This document shows positions 8,049-18,054 of a stretch of 35,141 bases of DNA, in pieces. Source of the stretch: Pelagibacterium luteolum (GTDB lineage Bacteria > Pseudomonadota > Alphaproteobacteria > Rhizobiales > Devosiaceae); contig NZ_FNCS01000025.1 in assembly GCF_900100665.1 (NCBI RefSeq), positions 1-35,141 of the forward strand, read 5' to 3'. The position numbers were made by a program, and so were the translations under genes. The notes beneath the pieces are model-generated. The model was not told where the DNA came from. It did no database searches and was given only the letters and a program-made list of their open reading frames with translations. Within the stretch, counting starts at the first letter, position 1. Each line of letters begins with the position of its first letter.

Positions 8049-8447
8049 ATGGGTACGACGGGTCCCGGTATTTCCGGGAAAGCCATCATGGTTGTTGAAG
8101 ACGAATATTTGATCGCACTTACCCTCGAGATGGCGCTGTCCGAACAGGGTGCACATGTCATGGGGCCATACTCCAGCGTGGACGCAGCGCTGGAAGCATT
8201 GTCCGCGACGCCCTGGCCCGATGCGGCGGTTCTCGACATCAATGTAAGGGAGCGTCTTGTGTTTCCAGTCGCCGAAAAACTGACCGAACTCGACATACCT
8301 TTCGTCTTTGCCACCGGCTATGACAACTGGACGGTGCCAGCCGTTTTCAGCACGATCCGTCGCTTTGAAAAGCCGACCGATACGGACCGTCTGATCGTTG
8401 AACTGTCCAACATGCTGGCAGCACGTGACACCTCAGGTGCGGCATGA
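8049..8447 (+). CDS. Single-domain response regulator, FATGUY-like
   Basis: Stand-alone receiver of 132 residues with no output domain. It has the acidic pocket VVEDE (Glu17-Asp18), phosphoacceptor Asp63 in AVLDINV, and IPFVFATGYD (84-92), where Thr89 is the switch residue, plus the conserved Lys108 in FEKP. The PF-x-FATGY sequence is the mark of FATGUY receivers, which include SdrG-type regulators and the PhyR receiver in the alphaproteobacterial general stress response. The ATG at 8049 is backed by GGAGGA about six bases upstream; a frame extension to 7929 has none. The stop overlaps the next receiver gene as ATGA, and a kinase gene follows. Confidence 0.9.
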   Translation: MGTTGPGISGKAIMVVEDEYLIALTLEMALSEQGAHVMGPYSSVDAALEALSATPWPDAAVLDINVRERLVFPVAEKLTELDIPFVFATGYDNWTVPAVFSTIRRFEKPTDTDRLIVELSNMLAARDTSGAA

Positions 8448-8977
8448 GCGCCCTCGTCGATGAAAAACAGGCCGACGATATCGCGGGCAAATGTGTGCTC
8501 GTCGTTGAAGATGACTACGTCCTTGCCCGTGAGGTTTGTAATGATCTCAAGAGCCACGGCGCGCTTGTCCTTGGACCTGCGCCTACCGTTCATTATGCCC
8601 ATTTGATTATCGGCCGTCGTCGCCTCGATGGAGCGATCCTCGATATCAAGTTGTTCGGCGAGGAGGTCTACGAGCTCGTTGATGTCCTCAAGGCACGGGG
8701 CGTGCCCATTGTCTTTGCCACGGCGTATCAACCCGATCAGATCGATGAACGCTATCGCAGTATCGATGTTTTGCCCAAACCCCTCGATTTTGACCATCTC
8801 CGGCGAAAAGTCGCCGATTTCCGCCCCACCCCTATCGCGGCCCCGCTGCGGCAAGACGCGGTTGAGCGACACTATCCAATACCCGATCCTCACCGGCCGA
8901 CTGTCGGGGCCACTGCTATGGGCGATCGTGAACGCTGGGCGCGTCTTTTGACCGGCGCCATGCGCCGGCAGAGCTGA
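8444..8977 (+). CDS. Second single-domain response regulator with FATAY motif
   Basis: 177-residue receiver with a C-terminal tail of about 45 residues, rich in Pro, Arg and charged residues, that matches no output domain I know. It has VVEDDY (21-25 region), phosphoacceptor Asp67 in AILDIKL, VPIVFATAYQ (88-96) and VLPKPLD. It is a FATGUY-like variant with Ala in place of Gly. It overlaps the preceding receiver by four bases (ATGA), so translation is probably coupled. Having two closely related receivers before one kinase suggests a phosphate shuttle or sink arrangement. The kinase gene follows after 16 bases. Confidence 0.9.
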   Translation: MSALVDEKQADDIAGKCVLVVEDDYVLAREVCNDLKSHGALVLGPAPTVHYAHLIIGRRRLDGAILDIKLFGEEVYELVDVLKARGVPIVFATAYQPDQIDERYRSIDVLPKPLDFDHLRRKVADFRPTPIAAPLRQDAVERHYPIPDPHRPTVGATAMGDRERWARLLTGAMRRQS

Positions 8978-8993
8978 TGTCGGGAGGCTGTTC

Positions 8994-10400
8994 ATGACGG
9001 AAGGTCGCACGATCGATCAGCCCGGGCGCCCGCCGTTCACGGACGACGACGAACGCTTTCGCCTTATCGTCGAGAATGCCCGCGACTACGCGATCTTCAC
9101 CACCGATGCGGATGGCATCATCGACAGTTGGCCGCCTGGCGCATCATCGGTGTTCGGGTGGGACGCGCCCGACATCCTGGGTAAACCCGCGTCTCTTATC
9201 TTCGTCCCCGAGGACCGTGAGAGCGGGGTTCCCGAACAGGAATTCAACACCGCTCTGGAGCGCGGTTATGCCCCCGATGTTCGCTGGCATCAGCACAAAT
9301 CAGGCTCGCGCGTATTCATTGAGGGCAGTGTCTGGCCGCTGACCGAGGCGGATGGTTCATTGAGAGGCTTTCTCAAGATCGGCCAGGACATGACCCTGCG
9401 CCGCCAGCACGAGATCGCCCTCATGGAAAGCGAGGAGCGATTTCGCCTTCTTGCAACGACAGTTCCCCATCTGGTTTTCCGTTCGACGACCGAGGGGCGC
9501 CGCACCTGGGCCAGCCCGCAATGGGCAACCTATACCGGTATGGGCAATGCGGAATCCGAAGGGTATGGCTGGCTGGACGCCATCCATCCCGATGACCGCG
9601 ACGTCGCGCTCAAGAAGTGGGACGAAGCCGCCTATGACGGCAACACCTATTACGGCGAGCATCGCATTCGGCGGCAGACCGATGGCATGTATCGTTGGCA
9701 CCAGACGCGCGCCGTCCCCATCGGCCCTTCCGCCGGCGGAACGCAGGAGTGGGTCGGCTCAGCTGCAGACATCCACGACGTCCGCATGCTGCAAGAGCAG
9801 CAGGGACTTCTTGTCGGAGAGCTTCAGCACCGGACACGAAATCTGCTTGCGGTCGTCCGCTCCATAGCGTCGCAGACCGTTGAAGCGGTCGGGTCGCTCC
9901 AGGACTTCCAGCGGGCCTTCGACAGTCGCCTGGGTGCGCTATCGCGCGTTCAGGGACTTCTCTCGCGCGCTGACAATCAGGGCATAACCGTCGAACGTCT
10001 CCTCAGTATCGAGCTTGGTGCGGTGGCGTCGAGCTGGGATCAGATCCACACGGAAGGGCCGCGGGTCCTTGTGGCAGACGGTAGTCTGCAGACCCTGATG
10101 CTCGTGATCCACGAGTTAAGTACCAACGCCGTGCGACATGGCGGCCTGGCCACCAACGAGGGCAGGGTCGATATTGTCTGGTCCATGCGCGGAAACGCCG
10201 CCGACGGCGGATTGCTGATCATCGAATGGCGCGAGCGTTTTCCGCCTCGCGCGATCGATCCGGACCGTCCCCGCGGTTTCGGTCGCCAGTTGATCGAGGA
10301 AGCGATACCCTACCAGCTCGGCGCGGCGACCAAGTTCGTTCTTGGTGAAGATTCGCTTCAGTGCGTCCTCAGCCTGCCGCTCGATCCGCAGGATGCCTGA
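8994..10400 (+). CDS. PAS-PAS HWE-family sensor histidine kinase (soluble)
   Basis: 468-residue cytoplasmic kinase with no membrane segment. It has PAS domain 1 (about 18-135), PAS domain 2 (about 145-265) and an HWE kinase core. His279 in GELQHRTRNLL is the phosphoacceptor, HELSTNAVRHG (373-383) is the N box with the family His, and IEWRE (410-414) provides the WxE. No photoactive Cys motif (NCRFLQ-type) is seen in either PAS, so blue-light sensing is not suggested. The ATG at 8994 follows GGGAGG by 7 bases. It lies in an operon with two FATGUY-like receivers. HWE kinases often feed PhyR or SdrG-type receivers in the general stress response, which fits the context; the direct partner is inferred. 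Confidence 0.92.
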   Translation: MTEGRTIDQPGRPPFTDDDERFRLIVENARDYAIFTTDADGIIDSWPPGASSVFGWDAPDILGKPASLIFVPEDRESGVPEQEFNTALERGYAPDVRWHQHKSGSRVFIEGSVWPLTEADGSLRGFLKIGQDMTLRRQHEIALMESEERFRLLATTVPHLVFRSTTEGRRTWASPQWATYTGMGNAESEGYGWLDAIHPDDRDVALKKWDEAAYDGNTYYGEHRIRRQTDGMYRWHQTRAVPIGPSAGGTQEWVGSAADIHDVRMLQEQQGLLVGELQHRTRNLLAVVRSIASQTVEAVGSLQDFQRAFDSRLGALSRVQGLLSRADNQGITVERLLSIELGAVASSWDQIHTEGPRVLVADGSLQTLMLVIHELSTNAVRHGGLATNEGRVDIVWSMRGNAADGGLLIIEWRERFPPRAIDPDRPRGFGRQLIEEAIPYQLGAATKFVLGEDSLQCVLSLPLDPQDA

Positions 10401-10409
10401 CGCCGATAG

Positions 10410-10435
10410 GGAACCTCGACCCTGTCGCAGTCATT
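10410..10435 (+). promoter_or_regulatory. Candidate general-stress promoter (variant -10) for the DUF2231 gene
   Basis: GGAAC (10410-10414), 17 bases, CATT (10432-10435), giving GGAAC-N19-TT. It lies 17 bases before the ATG at 10453 and has the same variant form as the element upstream of the SDR gene. Confidence 0.45.
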
Positions 10436-10452
10436 GAGCATATATCGCATGC

Positions 10453-10965
10453 ATGGGGGCGTTAGTGGCTGAAGAAGACAATCCAGACAATCCGGTCATC
10501 GCTGAAGTTCTCAAGGACGACGTGCAATCGGCCGTTGCCGTTGCAGGGCACCCAATTCACGCCATGATGGTGCATTTCCCCATCGCTCTCGTCTTTGCGA
10601 CGCTGGGCGCGGATATCTTCTATTGGTGGACCGCCGATCCCTTCTGGGTGCGGGCAGGTCTTTGGTCGGCAGGCTTTGCTTTCGTCTTCGGCGTCGCCGC
10701 CGGCATTGCCGGGACGGCAGAATTGGTTCTCGTAAAAGGCATTCGCGGTCGGATCGGAAGCTGGACGCACGCCCTTGCCGCCATGACACTTATCGCCATT
10801 GCGGGCACCAATTGGGGGCTGCGACTGGCCGAGCCGGACGCTGTCCTGCCCCTGGGACTATCGCTCTCGATCCTCGCGGGGATATTTACCGGCCTTGCCG
10901 GATGGCATGGTGGCAAGCTGGTCTTTGATCACGGCGTCGGGATGATCGTCGATCCAAATGAATAG
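10453..10965 (+). CDS. DUF2231-family membrane protein
   Basis: 170-residue membrane protein with the DUF2231 opening GHPIHAMMVHFPIAL (about 33-47) and four predicted membrane helices: about 40-58, 66-92, 104-122 and 130-150. The conserved His pair in GHPIH..VHFP suggests metal or heme contact, but the family function is not known. About 30 acidic residues precede the first helix. The start ATG lacks a good ribosome-binding site; the GTG four codons on is an alternative. The gene follows the HWE kinase on the same strand but has its own promoter candidate. Its TAG abuts the stop of the opposing oxidase operon (TAGCTA). Confidence 0.8.
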   Translation: MGALVAEEDNPDNPVIAEVLKDDVQSAVAVAGHPIHAMMVHFPIALVFATLGADIFYWWTADPFWVRAGLWSAGFAFVFGVAAGIAGTAELVLVKGIRGRIGSWTHALAAMTLIAIAGTNWGLRLAEPDAVLPLGLSLSILAGIFTGLAGWHGGKLVFDHGVGMIVDPNE

Positions 10966-11310
10966 CTAAATGCACATGCTCGTTGCCAACACCGGAATAG
11001 CGACGCCGATCATCGCCACAAACGCCGATCCCAACCCATATATGCCTATTATGGACAGGGTCGGAGCAGGCGCTACTTCGGCCTTCGCGTTCCGCTCCCA
11101 ATGACGGTGAACAAGGTGCCACGCGACACCGCCGAGGCCCAGAAACCCTAGAGATATCGCAATCAGCATCCCCCGCTGAACAGCGCTCGGCCATTCAAAG
11201 GCGCAGCCGATGGCATTGGTCGCATATAGCACCACGAACGCCGCCGCCCAGATCGTAAATCCAAGTGGAATCAAGAGGATACGATTGGCGGGGACATGCG
11301 CTTCACCCAT
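10966..11310 (-). CDS. Small three-helix membrane protein at the end of the oxidase operon
   Basis: 114-residue protein, family not recognised. Three hydrophobic segments are visible: about 10-38 (IPLGFTIWAAAFVVLYA), 50-70 (AISLGFLGLGGVAWHLV) and 84-112. The first contains a single Cys; HLVHRHWER follows the second. The start codon overlaps the stop of the subunit I/III gene as ATGA, so it is translated with the oxidase. It might be a small accessory subunit or assembly factor of this oxidase; that is inferred only from position. It ends head-on against the DUF2231 gene with no intervening base. Confidence 0.7.
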   Translation of the reverse strand: MGEAHVPANRILLIPLGFTIWAAAFVVLYATNAIGCAFEWPSAVQRGMLIAISLGFLGLGGVAWHLVHRHWERNAKAEVAPAPTLSIIGIYGLGSAFVAMIGVAIPVLATSMCI

Positions 11311-13832
11311 CACCGCACTCCTTCCAGCATCCCGATCAGCATCGGCATCGCCCCAATCAGAAGCGCTCCAATCACGCCCGTAACAGCAGTATAATCGTGC
11401 CACAAAACCGACAGCCGCAGCGGCAGCGAACGGCGTGCGGAGACGTATCCGCCACGGGCCTTCATCAAGCCATTGAGCGCAAAGCAAAATCCGCCTGCCG
11501 CATGCAGCCAGCCATAGCCCAGAATGGCCGCGACGGTCGCGATATGGGCATGCGCGGTCGGGTCGGGCAGGGCGCTAAGGGCAAGTGAAATCAGCACGAT
11601 TGTCAAACCGTCGATTATGACAATGGCAAACAGTGCCGGCGCGAAATTGCCCCCCTGCCGATTTATCCCCGTAGCCCAGCGTGCGACTATACTCGACACG
11701 ATCATCGCAACAGGCGCGAGCCAGAGCCAAAAGCCGGGATCGGCAATTTCAGCAGGCGGCCAGGCGGGAGCCACGAGCCACAGGTAAAGCGCCCCGAAAA
11801 TAAGAGACGCAAACAGCGTCCCATTCGCCGAAAGCGCAAAAACCATCGCCCACCATGGCGTAGAGCCATCCACCTCGACATCCGGCGGCACGAATTCACC
11901 ATTGCCGACCGGCACCGGTCCGCTGTCGGTCGTAAGGCCCGTCGTCCTCGACCAGAGGAAGAAACTACTAACAGTTGCAATGGCGAAGACGATCGCGCCA
12001 ATGTACAACTTGAAGAGCGTGCATAGTACTACGCTCCCCGTAAGCCCCGCCGAGAGCAGCGGCAGATATGTCGCATTGGGAAGCACGACCAGATGTTCGA
12101 GCCGGCCCGTCGTCATATCGACAGCGAGGGTTTCCATGCGATTGTTGCGCGCAAATCCGAGGTATCCCTTGCCCGCCGCCAGTTCCGCCCCAAGCCGATC
12201 AGGATCGATGCCATCAGCTCGCTCTTCGATTTTCGGCAAGGACGCGAAGGCGTAGGACGTTGGTCGTGTGGGCATGGCCCAGTCCAGCGTCGACGCCTTC
12301 CAGATATTGCGCCGGAAATGCCGGCCGAACCTGAACTGCAGGATCAGATCGACAGCGAACAGCGCAAATCCCATGGTCAGGATAAACCCGCCAACGCTGG
12401 AGAGAAGGTTGAGCCAATCCCAGCCGAAATTGGAGGGGTAAGTATAGATTCTCCTCGGCATTCCCATGAGACCGGTCAGGTGCATCAGGAAGAATGTCAG
12501 GTTGAAACCGATAAAGATCAGCCAGAAGGCGGGTACCGAAATTCGATGTACCGATTGCCGGCCGGTGATGTGTGGCAGCCAGAAGTAAACCGCTGCCAAC
12601 ATCGGGAAAACAAACCCACCCACAAGGACATAGTGGAGGTGGGCCACAACGAAATAGCTGTCATGGGCCTGCTGGTTAAAGGGCACCATCGCGAGCATGA
12701 CACCGGTCAAACCCCCGATCACGAACACGACGAAAAAGCCGAAAATATAGAGCATCGGTATGTCGAAGCGTGGTCGTCCATGGGCCAGCGTAGCCAGCCA
12801 GGCAAAGATTTGCACCGCTGTCGGTATGGCAACGATGGCGCTGGCAGCGGAAAAGAATGCGAGAGCCAGATGGGGGATGCCGACGGTGAACATGTGGTGC
12901 ACCCACAGACCGAACGACAGGAACGCCAACGCCACGATGGCGGCTATAATGGCATGATATCCAACGATCTTTCGCTGCGCGAAGACGGGGATCATCGTCG
13001 ATATCGCGCCCGCCGCCGGCAGGAAGATGATATAGACCTCGGGATGGCCGAACAGCCAGAACAGATGCTGCCAGAGCAATGGATCACCGCCGCGCTCGGG
13101 ATCAAAGAACGGTAAGCCGAAGGCCCGTTCCAGTTCGAGCAGAATTGAACCGAGGATGAGGGGCGGGAACCCGAACACCATCATCAGAGCGGTCACCAGC
13201 ATGTACCACGCAAAGAGCGGCATGCGGTTGAGCGACATGCCCGGCGCGCGCAGTTTCAAAATGGTGACTGTGATCTCGATCGCCGCAGACACTGCTGAAA
13301 TTTCGACGAATGTGACGCCTAGCAGCCAGATATCGGCATTGATTCCAGGTGTGTAGGGCTGGGAGGACAGCGGGGTGTACATGAACCACCCGCTGTCTGG
13401 AGCGACGCCGAACAGCATCGATACGACAATGATCGTACCGCCGAACAAATAACACCAATAGCCATAGGCCGTCAGGCGCGGAAACGCGAGGTCGCGCGCG
13501 CCAAGCATCTTGGGCAAAAGATAGATCGCCAGCCCTTCCAGCATCGGAATGGCAAAGAGAAACATCATCACAGTGCCATGCATGGAGAAGAGCTGATTGT
13601 AGAGCTCTGGCCCAACGAACGCTGCATTAGGCGTCGCAAGCTGTGCCCGGATCAGCATCGCCAGCAAGCCGCCGATGGCGAAGAACACGAAAGCGGTAAT
13701 CATGAACCGCTTTCCGATCACCGTGTGGTTTACCGCCGCCAGCCGCTGCAATCCGGGACCCGTGCCCCATATGCGCTCAAGCTGCTTATGGAGACGGATC
13801 GGGCTCGGTGTTTCAGGCGTCAGGTCGGTCAT
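11310..13832 (-). CDS. Cytochrome c oxidase, fused subunits I and III
   Basis: 840-residue heme-copper oxidase core. Residues 1 to about 560 are subunit I, with MHGTVMMF (low-spin heme His), WLFGHPEVYIIFLP (CuB His, the His-Tyr pair and the proton-channel Glu), WVHHMF (CuB) and HDSYFVVAHLHYVL (heme a3 and heme a His). From about 600 on is a subunit III region with a paired-helix lead-in and five further helices. Relatives belong to the caa3-like SoxM/A-type oxidases with I/III fusion. The start at 13832 overlaps the subunit II stop (ATGA); the frame extension to 13931 runs back into subunit II and is rejected. It pumps protons while reducing O2 with electrons from subunit II. Confidence 0.94.
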   Translation of the reverse strand: MTDLTPETPSPIRLHKQLERIWGTGPGLQRLAAVNHTVIGKRFMITAFVFFAIGGLLAMLIRAQLATPNAAFVGPELYNQLFSMHGTVMMFLFAIPMLEGLAIYLLPKMLGARDLAFPRLTAYGYWCYLFGGTIIVVSMLFGVAPDSGWFMYTPLSSQPYTPGINADIWLLGVTFVEISAVSAAIEITVTILKLRAPGMSLNRMPLFAWYMLVTALMMVFGFPPLILGSILLELERAFGLPFFDPERGGDPLLWQHLFWLFGHPEVYIIFLPAAGAISTMIPVFAQRKIVGYHAIIAAIVALAFLSFGLWVHHMFTVGIPHLALAFFSAASAIVAIPTAVQIFAWLATLAHGRPRFDIPMLYIFGFFVVFVIGGLTGVMLAMVPFNQQAHDSYFVVAHLHYVLVGGFVFPMLAAVYFWLPHITGRQSVHRISVPAFWLIFIGFNLTFFLMHLTGLMGMPRRIYTYPSNFGWDWLNLLSSVGGFILTMGFALFAVDLILQFRFGRHFRRNIWKASTLDWAMPTRPTSYAFASLPKIEERADGIDPDRLGAELAAGKGYLGFARNNRMETLAVDMTTGRLEHLVVLPNATYLPLLSAGLTGSVVLCTLFKLYIGAIVFAIATVSSFFLWSRTTGLTTDSGPVPVGNGEFVPPDVEVDGSTPWWAMVFALSANGTLFASLIFGALYLWLVAPAWPPAEIADPGFWLWLAPVAMIVSSIVARWATGINRQGGNFAPALFAIVIIDGLTIVLISLALSALPDPTAHAHIATVAAILGYGWLHAAGGFCFALNGLMKARGGYVSARRSLPLRLSVLWHDYTAVTGVIGALLIGAMPMLIGMLEGVR

Positions 13833-14512
13833 TGTGCGGCCTCCCTTACGGCATTGGCATATAATTCGGGCTCGTGGGCCTCGACCTGGAACAGCATGCG
13901 CGTATGGCCATTGCCACAAAATTCCGCACACACGCCCTGATAGGAACCCGGGCGATCGGCTTGAATACGCACGACATTTTCATGCCCCGGAATCGCGTCG
14001 ATCTTGCCTGCAAGTCGCGGCACCCAGAACGAATGCACGACATCGCCGCTCGTGACGAGAATATCCACCGGCTGGCCCGCCGGGATGTGGAGAACACGCG
14101 TTGGACCGACATCGCCAAGTTCGGGATAGCTGAACTGCCATTGCCACATCACCCCATGCGCGCTGATGCGCGGCGGGGCGTCTTCGATGGGGTGCGCCAG
14201 CAGGCGCTCGCCGGTATAGAGCGCAAACCCCACGAGCACCGTCAGCAGCGCCCCAGGCACCGCTAGGCCGCCATAGATGATCCATTTTCCCGGCCGCACT
14301 GTTCGCGCCAAGCCGGGACGCAGCCAGATGGTCGTGAGTACAGCCATCATCAAAATGAAGATAACCACCGACGACCAGAACATCACCCACCACAGCGTCG
14401 AGATCGCTGTAGCGGACGGGCCGGCGGGATCGAGGGTTGATAGTGGTGCAGCGCATGCGGAAAGCGTTAGAAGCGCTGCGACCGTTGAGAAAATGCGGGC
14501 TATTGATTTCAC
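13829..14512 (-). CDS. Cytochrome c oxidase subunit II (lipoprotein, CuA)
   Basis: 227 residues from a GTG start whose codon overlaps the previous stop (GTGA). The signal ends in a lipobox, LSAC, so the mature N-terminus is probably lipidated. Two membrane helices follow (about 40-62 and 80-100). The periplasmic cupredoxin domain carries the CuA ligands: VVHSFWVP (His) and CAEFCGNGHTRM (two Cys, Glu carbonyl, His, Met). The aromatic path WQWQFSYP is present. No cytochrome c domain is fused at the C-terminus, so electrons must come from a separate cytochrome c. A frame extension to 14569 lies inside the upstream gene and is rejected. Confidence 0.93.
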   Translation of the reverse strand: MKSIARIFSTVAALLTLSACAAPLSTLDPAGPSATAISTLWWVMFWSSVVIFILMMAVLTTIWLRPGLARTVRPGKWIIYGGLAVPGALLTVLVGFALYTGERLLAHPIEDAPPRISAHGVMWQWQFSYPELGDVGPTRVLHIPAGQPVDILVTSGDVVHSFWVPRLAGKIDAIPGHENVVRIQADRPGSYQGVCAEFCGNGHTRMLFQVEAHEPELYANAVREAAQ

Positions 14513-15018
14513 TGAGCCCACCCCAAGACCGGCATCACCAGCTCCGATAGTTTGCCTGGCGCCACCCAATCGGGGACCATCGACTCGAAATCGATGTCCG
14601 GCTTGCCCGATACGATCGTGAGAATGGCCGACACGACGATCAGCGTTCCGCCGGTGACCACTACGTACCGCAGCCGAGAATACTTGGTCTTCTCATCGAA
14701 AAGCTTCAGGATCAGCAAGCCCGAAAGCAGGTGAATAATCACCATGAGCCCGACGAGTGCGAGCTTGAGCGCAAACCATGGCTCGAACGTCGATCGCAGG
14801 AAAACGAGGGCTGTCCCACTGCCAACAGCGATGAACGCGGCAGGCGACAGGATCACGACGTAAAAGAATCGGACCATGGCGTGAAGCCGATGAACAGCGT
14901 CGGGCCGTCCCGCATCCTTGCGCTGCGCAAACAGAAACGGAAGACAGACCAGGCCAGCAGCCCATACGGCGATGCCAGCAATGTGGACGAATTTTAGAAG
15001 CGTCGTCAGTGCGTCCAT
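14509..15018 (-). CDS. HemJ/CopD-like four-helix membrane protein
   Basis: 169-residue membrane protein with four helices. The first opens LLKFVHIAGIAVWAAGL with a conserved-looking His12; the others are about 50-75, 80-105 and 120-140. The pattern (His in helix 1, FYVVILSPA, WFALKLALVGLMVIIH) resembles HemJ protoporphyrinogen oxidase and CopD families, and the exact family is uncertain. In an oxidase operon a heme- or copper-handling role in assembly is a reasonable inference. The start at 15018 overlaps the end of ctaG by 13 bases; the 15108 extension lies in ctaG. Its end overlaps the subunit II start. Confidence 0.75.
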   Translation of the reverse strand: MDALTTLLKFVHIAGIAVWAAGLVCLPFLFAQRKDAGRPDAVHRLHAMVRFFYVVILSPAAFIAVGSGTALVFLRSTFEPWFALKLALVGLMVIIHLLSGLLILKLFDEKTKYSRLRYVVVTGGTLIVVSAILTIVSGKPDIDFESMVPDWVAPGKLSELVMPVLGWAQ

Positions 15019-15761
15019 CCAGCCCTCTGCGCTTCGGGCTGTCCTTTGACCAGGCGCATCAGGAGGCCAAGGCCGGCGGCCAGATAGGGCAGCATCGCCG
15101 GCACCCACATCAGAAGGCCCGCAAGCTGCTGGTCTGACAGCGCCGAAAGGCCAAACGCTGCAGTGGTCTGGAAATGTATGGAATAGACGGCGAACGGGCT
15201 GAAGACGAGGAGCGCGCCAAGCAGACCCATCTGCGCTACAAACGCCACCAAGGCGATCAGAGCCGCCCCGTTGCGGGTCAGAGGCGAAAGCACCTCACGC
15301 CAGAACAGCCAGGCACTCCCTAGCAGCGAGATTTGCATGAGCCAGTAGGGCGCAGCGTCCATCACAGCCCACTCGTAGGCCGAAGGCGCATGCCATATCC
15401 AGACCAGCAGCGCATTGAGCAAGGTCACCGCCGCCAGGGGAAGCAATGGGCCGGATCGCCAAGGCAGGGCGATCGCGAGCAACGGCGCGATCACCGCGAT
15501 GAGGATAACATGGTGAAACACACGCGCCGAAAACAGCGACACGGTAAGGGCGCAGAGCGGTGAGAAGAACGCAAGGACGATAAGCCCGATCGCGCCCATC
15601 AGGGCCGCGCGACCGACGCTATCGCGCCGCCCTACCATCAGCCACGCATAGACGAGGGCGATGATCGCTACGAAGGCGAAGGGGTCAAAATTCCATTGGA
15701 AAATTAAAGTGGCGGGGACCGGAGCCGGTCCACAATACGCAATCGAATCGTCAAACAACAT
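15006..15761 (-). CDS. ctaG: Cytochrome c oxidase assembly factor CtaG, caa3 type
   Basis: 251-residue membrane protein of the Caa3_CtaG family (distinct from the Cox11-type CtaG), with about seven helices. Recognisable parts are FHHVILIAVIAPLLAIALP, LLVWIWHAPSAYEWAV and LSDQQLAGLLMWVPAM, the His-rich helix faces typical of this copper-insertion factor. It is first in the five-gene oxidase operon and is needed in relatives for CuB or CuA assembly. Upstream (15762-15879) are a perfect palindrome and a GGAAC-type promoter candidate. ATG at 15761 has no strong ribosome-binding site. Confidence 0.88.
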   Translation of the reverse strand: MLFDDSIAYCGPAPVPATLIFQWNFDPFAFVAIIALVYAWLMVGRRDSVGRAALMGAIGLIVLAFFSPLCALTVSLFSARVFHHVILIAVIAPLLAIALPWRSGPLLPLAAVTLLNALLVWIWHAPSAYEWAVMDAAPYWLMQISLLGSAWLFWREVLSPLTRNGAALIALVAFVAQMGLLGALLVFSPFAVYSIHFQTTAAFGLSALSDQQLAGLLMWVPAMLPYLAAGLGLLMRLVKGQPEAQRAGWTH

Positions 15762-15787
15762 CAGCCAGCACGGCCCCCCGAAACCGC

Positions 15788-15803
15788 AGTGCGAAATCGC
15801 ACT
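15788..15803. promoter_or_regulatory. Perfect palindrome upstream of the oxidase operon
   Basis: AGTGCGA-AA-TCGCACT, seven-base arms. It lies 27 bases before the ctaG start and just downstream of the candidate promoter at 15814-15838, a typical place for a repressor site or leader hairpin. No T run follows on the minus strand, so a terminator for pobA is less likely. Confidence 0.45.
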
Positions 15804-15813
15804 TCACAGTCCC

Positions 15814-15838
15814 AACTAGACGGCGTGGAAAATGTTCC
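15814..15838 (-). promoter_or_regulatory. Candidate general-stress promoter of the oxidase operon
   Basis: Minus strand: GGAAC (15838-15834), 16 bases, AGTT (15817-15814), which fits GGAAC-N18-TT. It is about 50 bases ahead of the ctaG start. The -10 has A instead of C at its first base. Confidence 0.45.
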
Positions 15839-15879
15839 CGTCCGAGAGTAATTTTTTCGGGTAGGGCAAATGAGCCGCC

Positions 15880-18027
<2,148 letters not shown>

Positions 18028-18054
<27 letters not shown>

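Noticed and set aside
8994-10400. LOV blue-light kinase
   Set aside because: Neither PAS domain contains the photoactive Cys motif.
12093-13115. 340-residue open frame opposite the oxidase subunit I gene
   Set aside because: It is a shadow of a strongly GC3-biased gene; the sequence is low in hydrophobic order and has no family resemblance.
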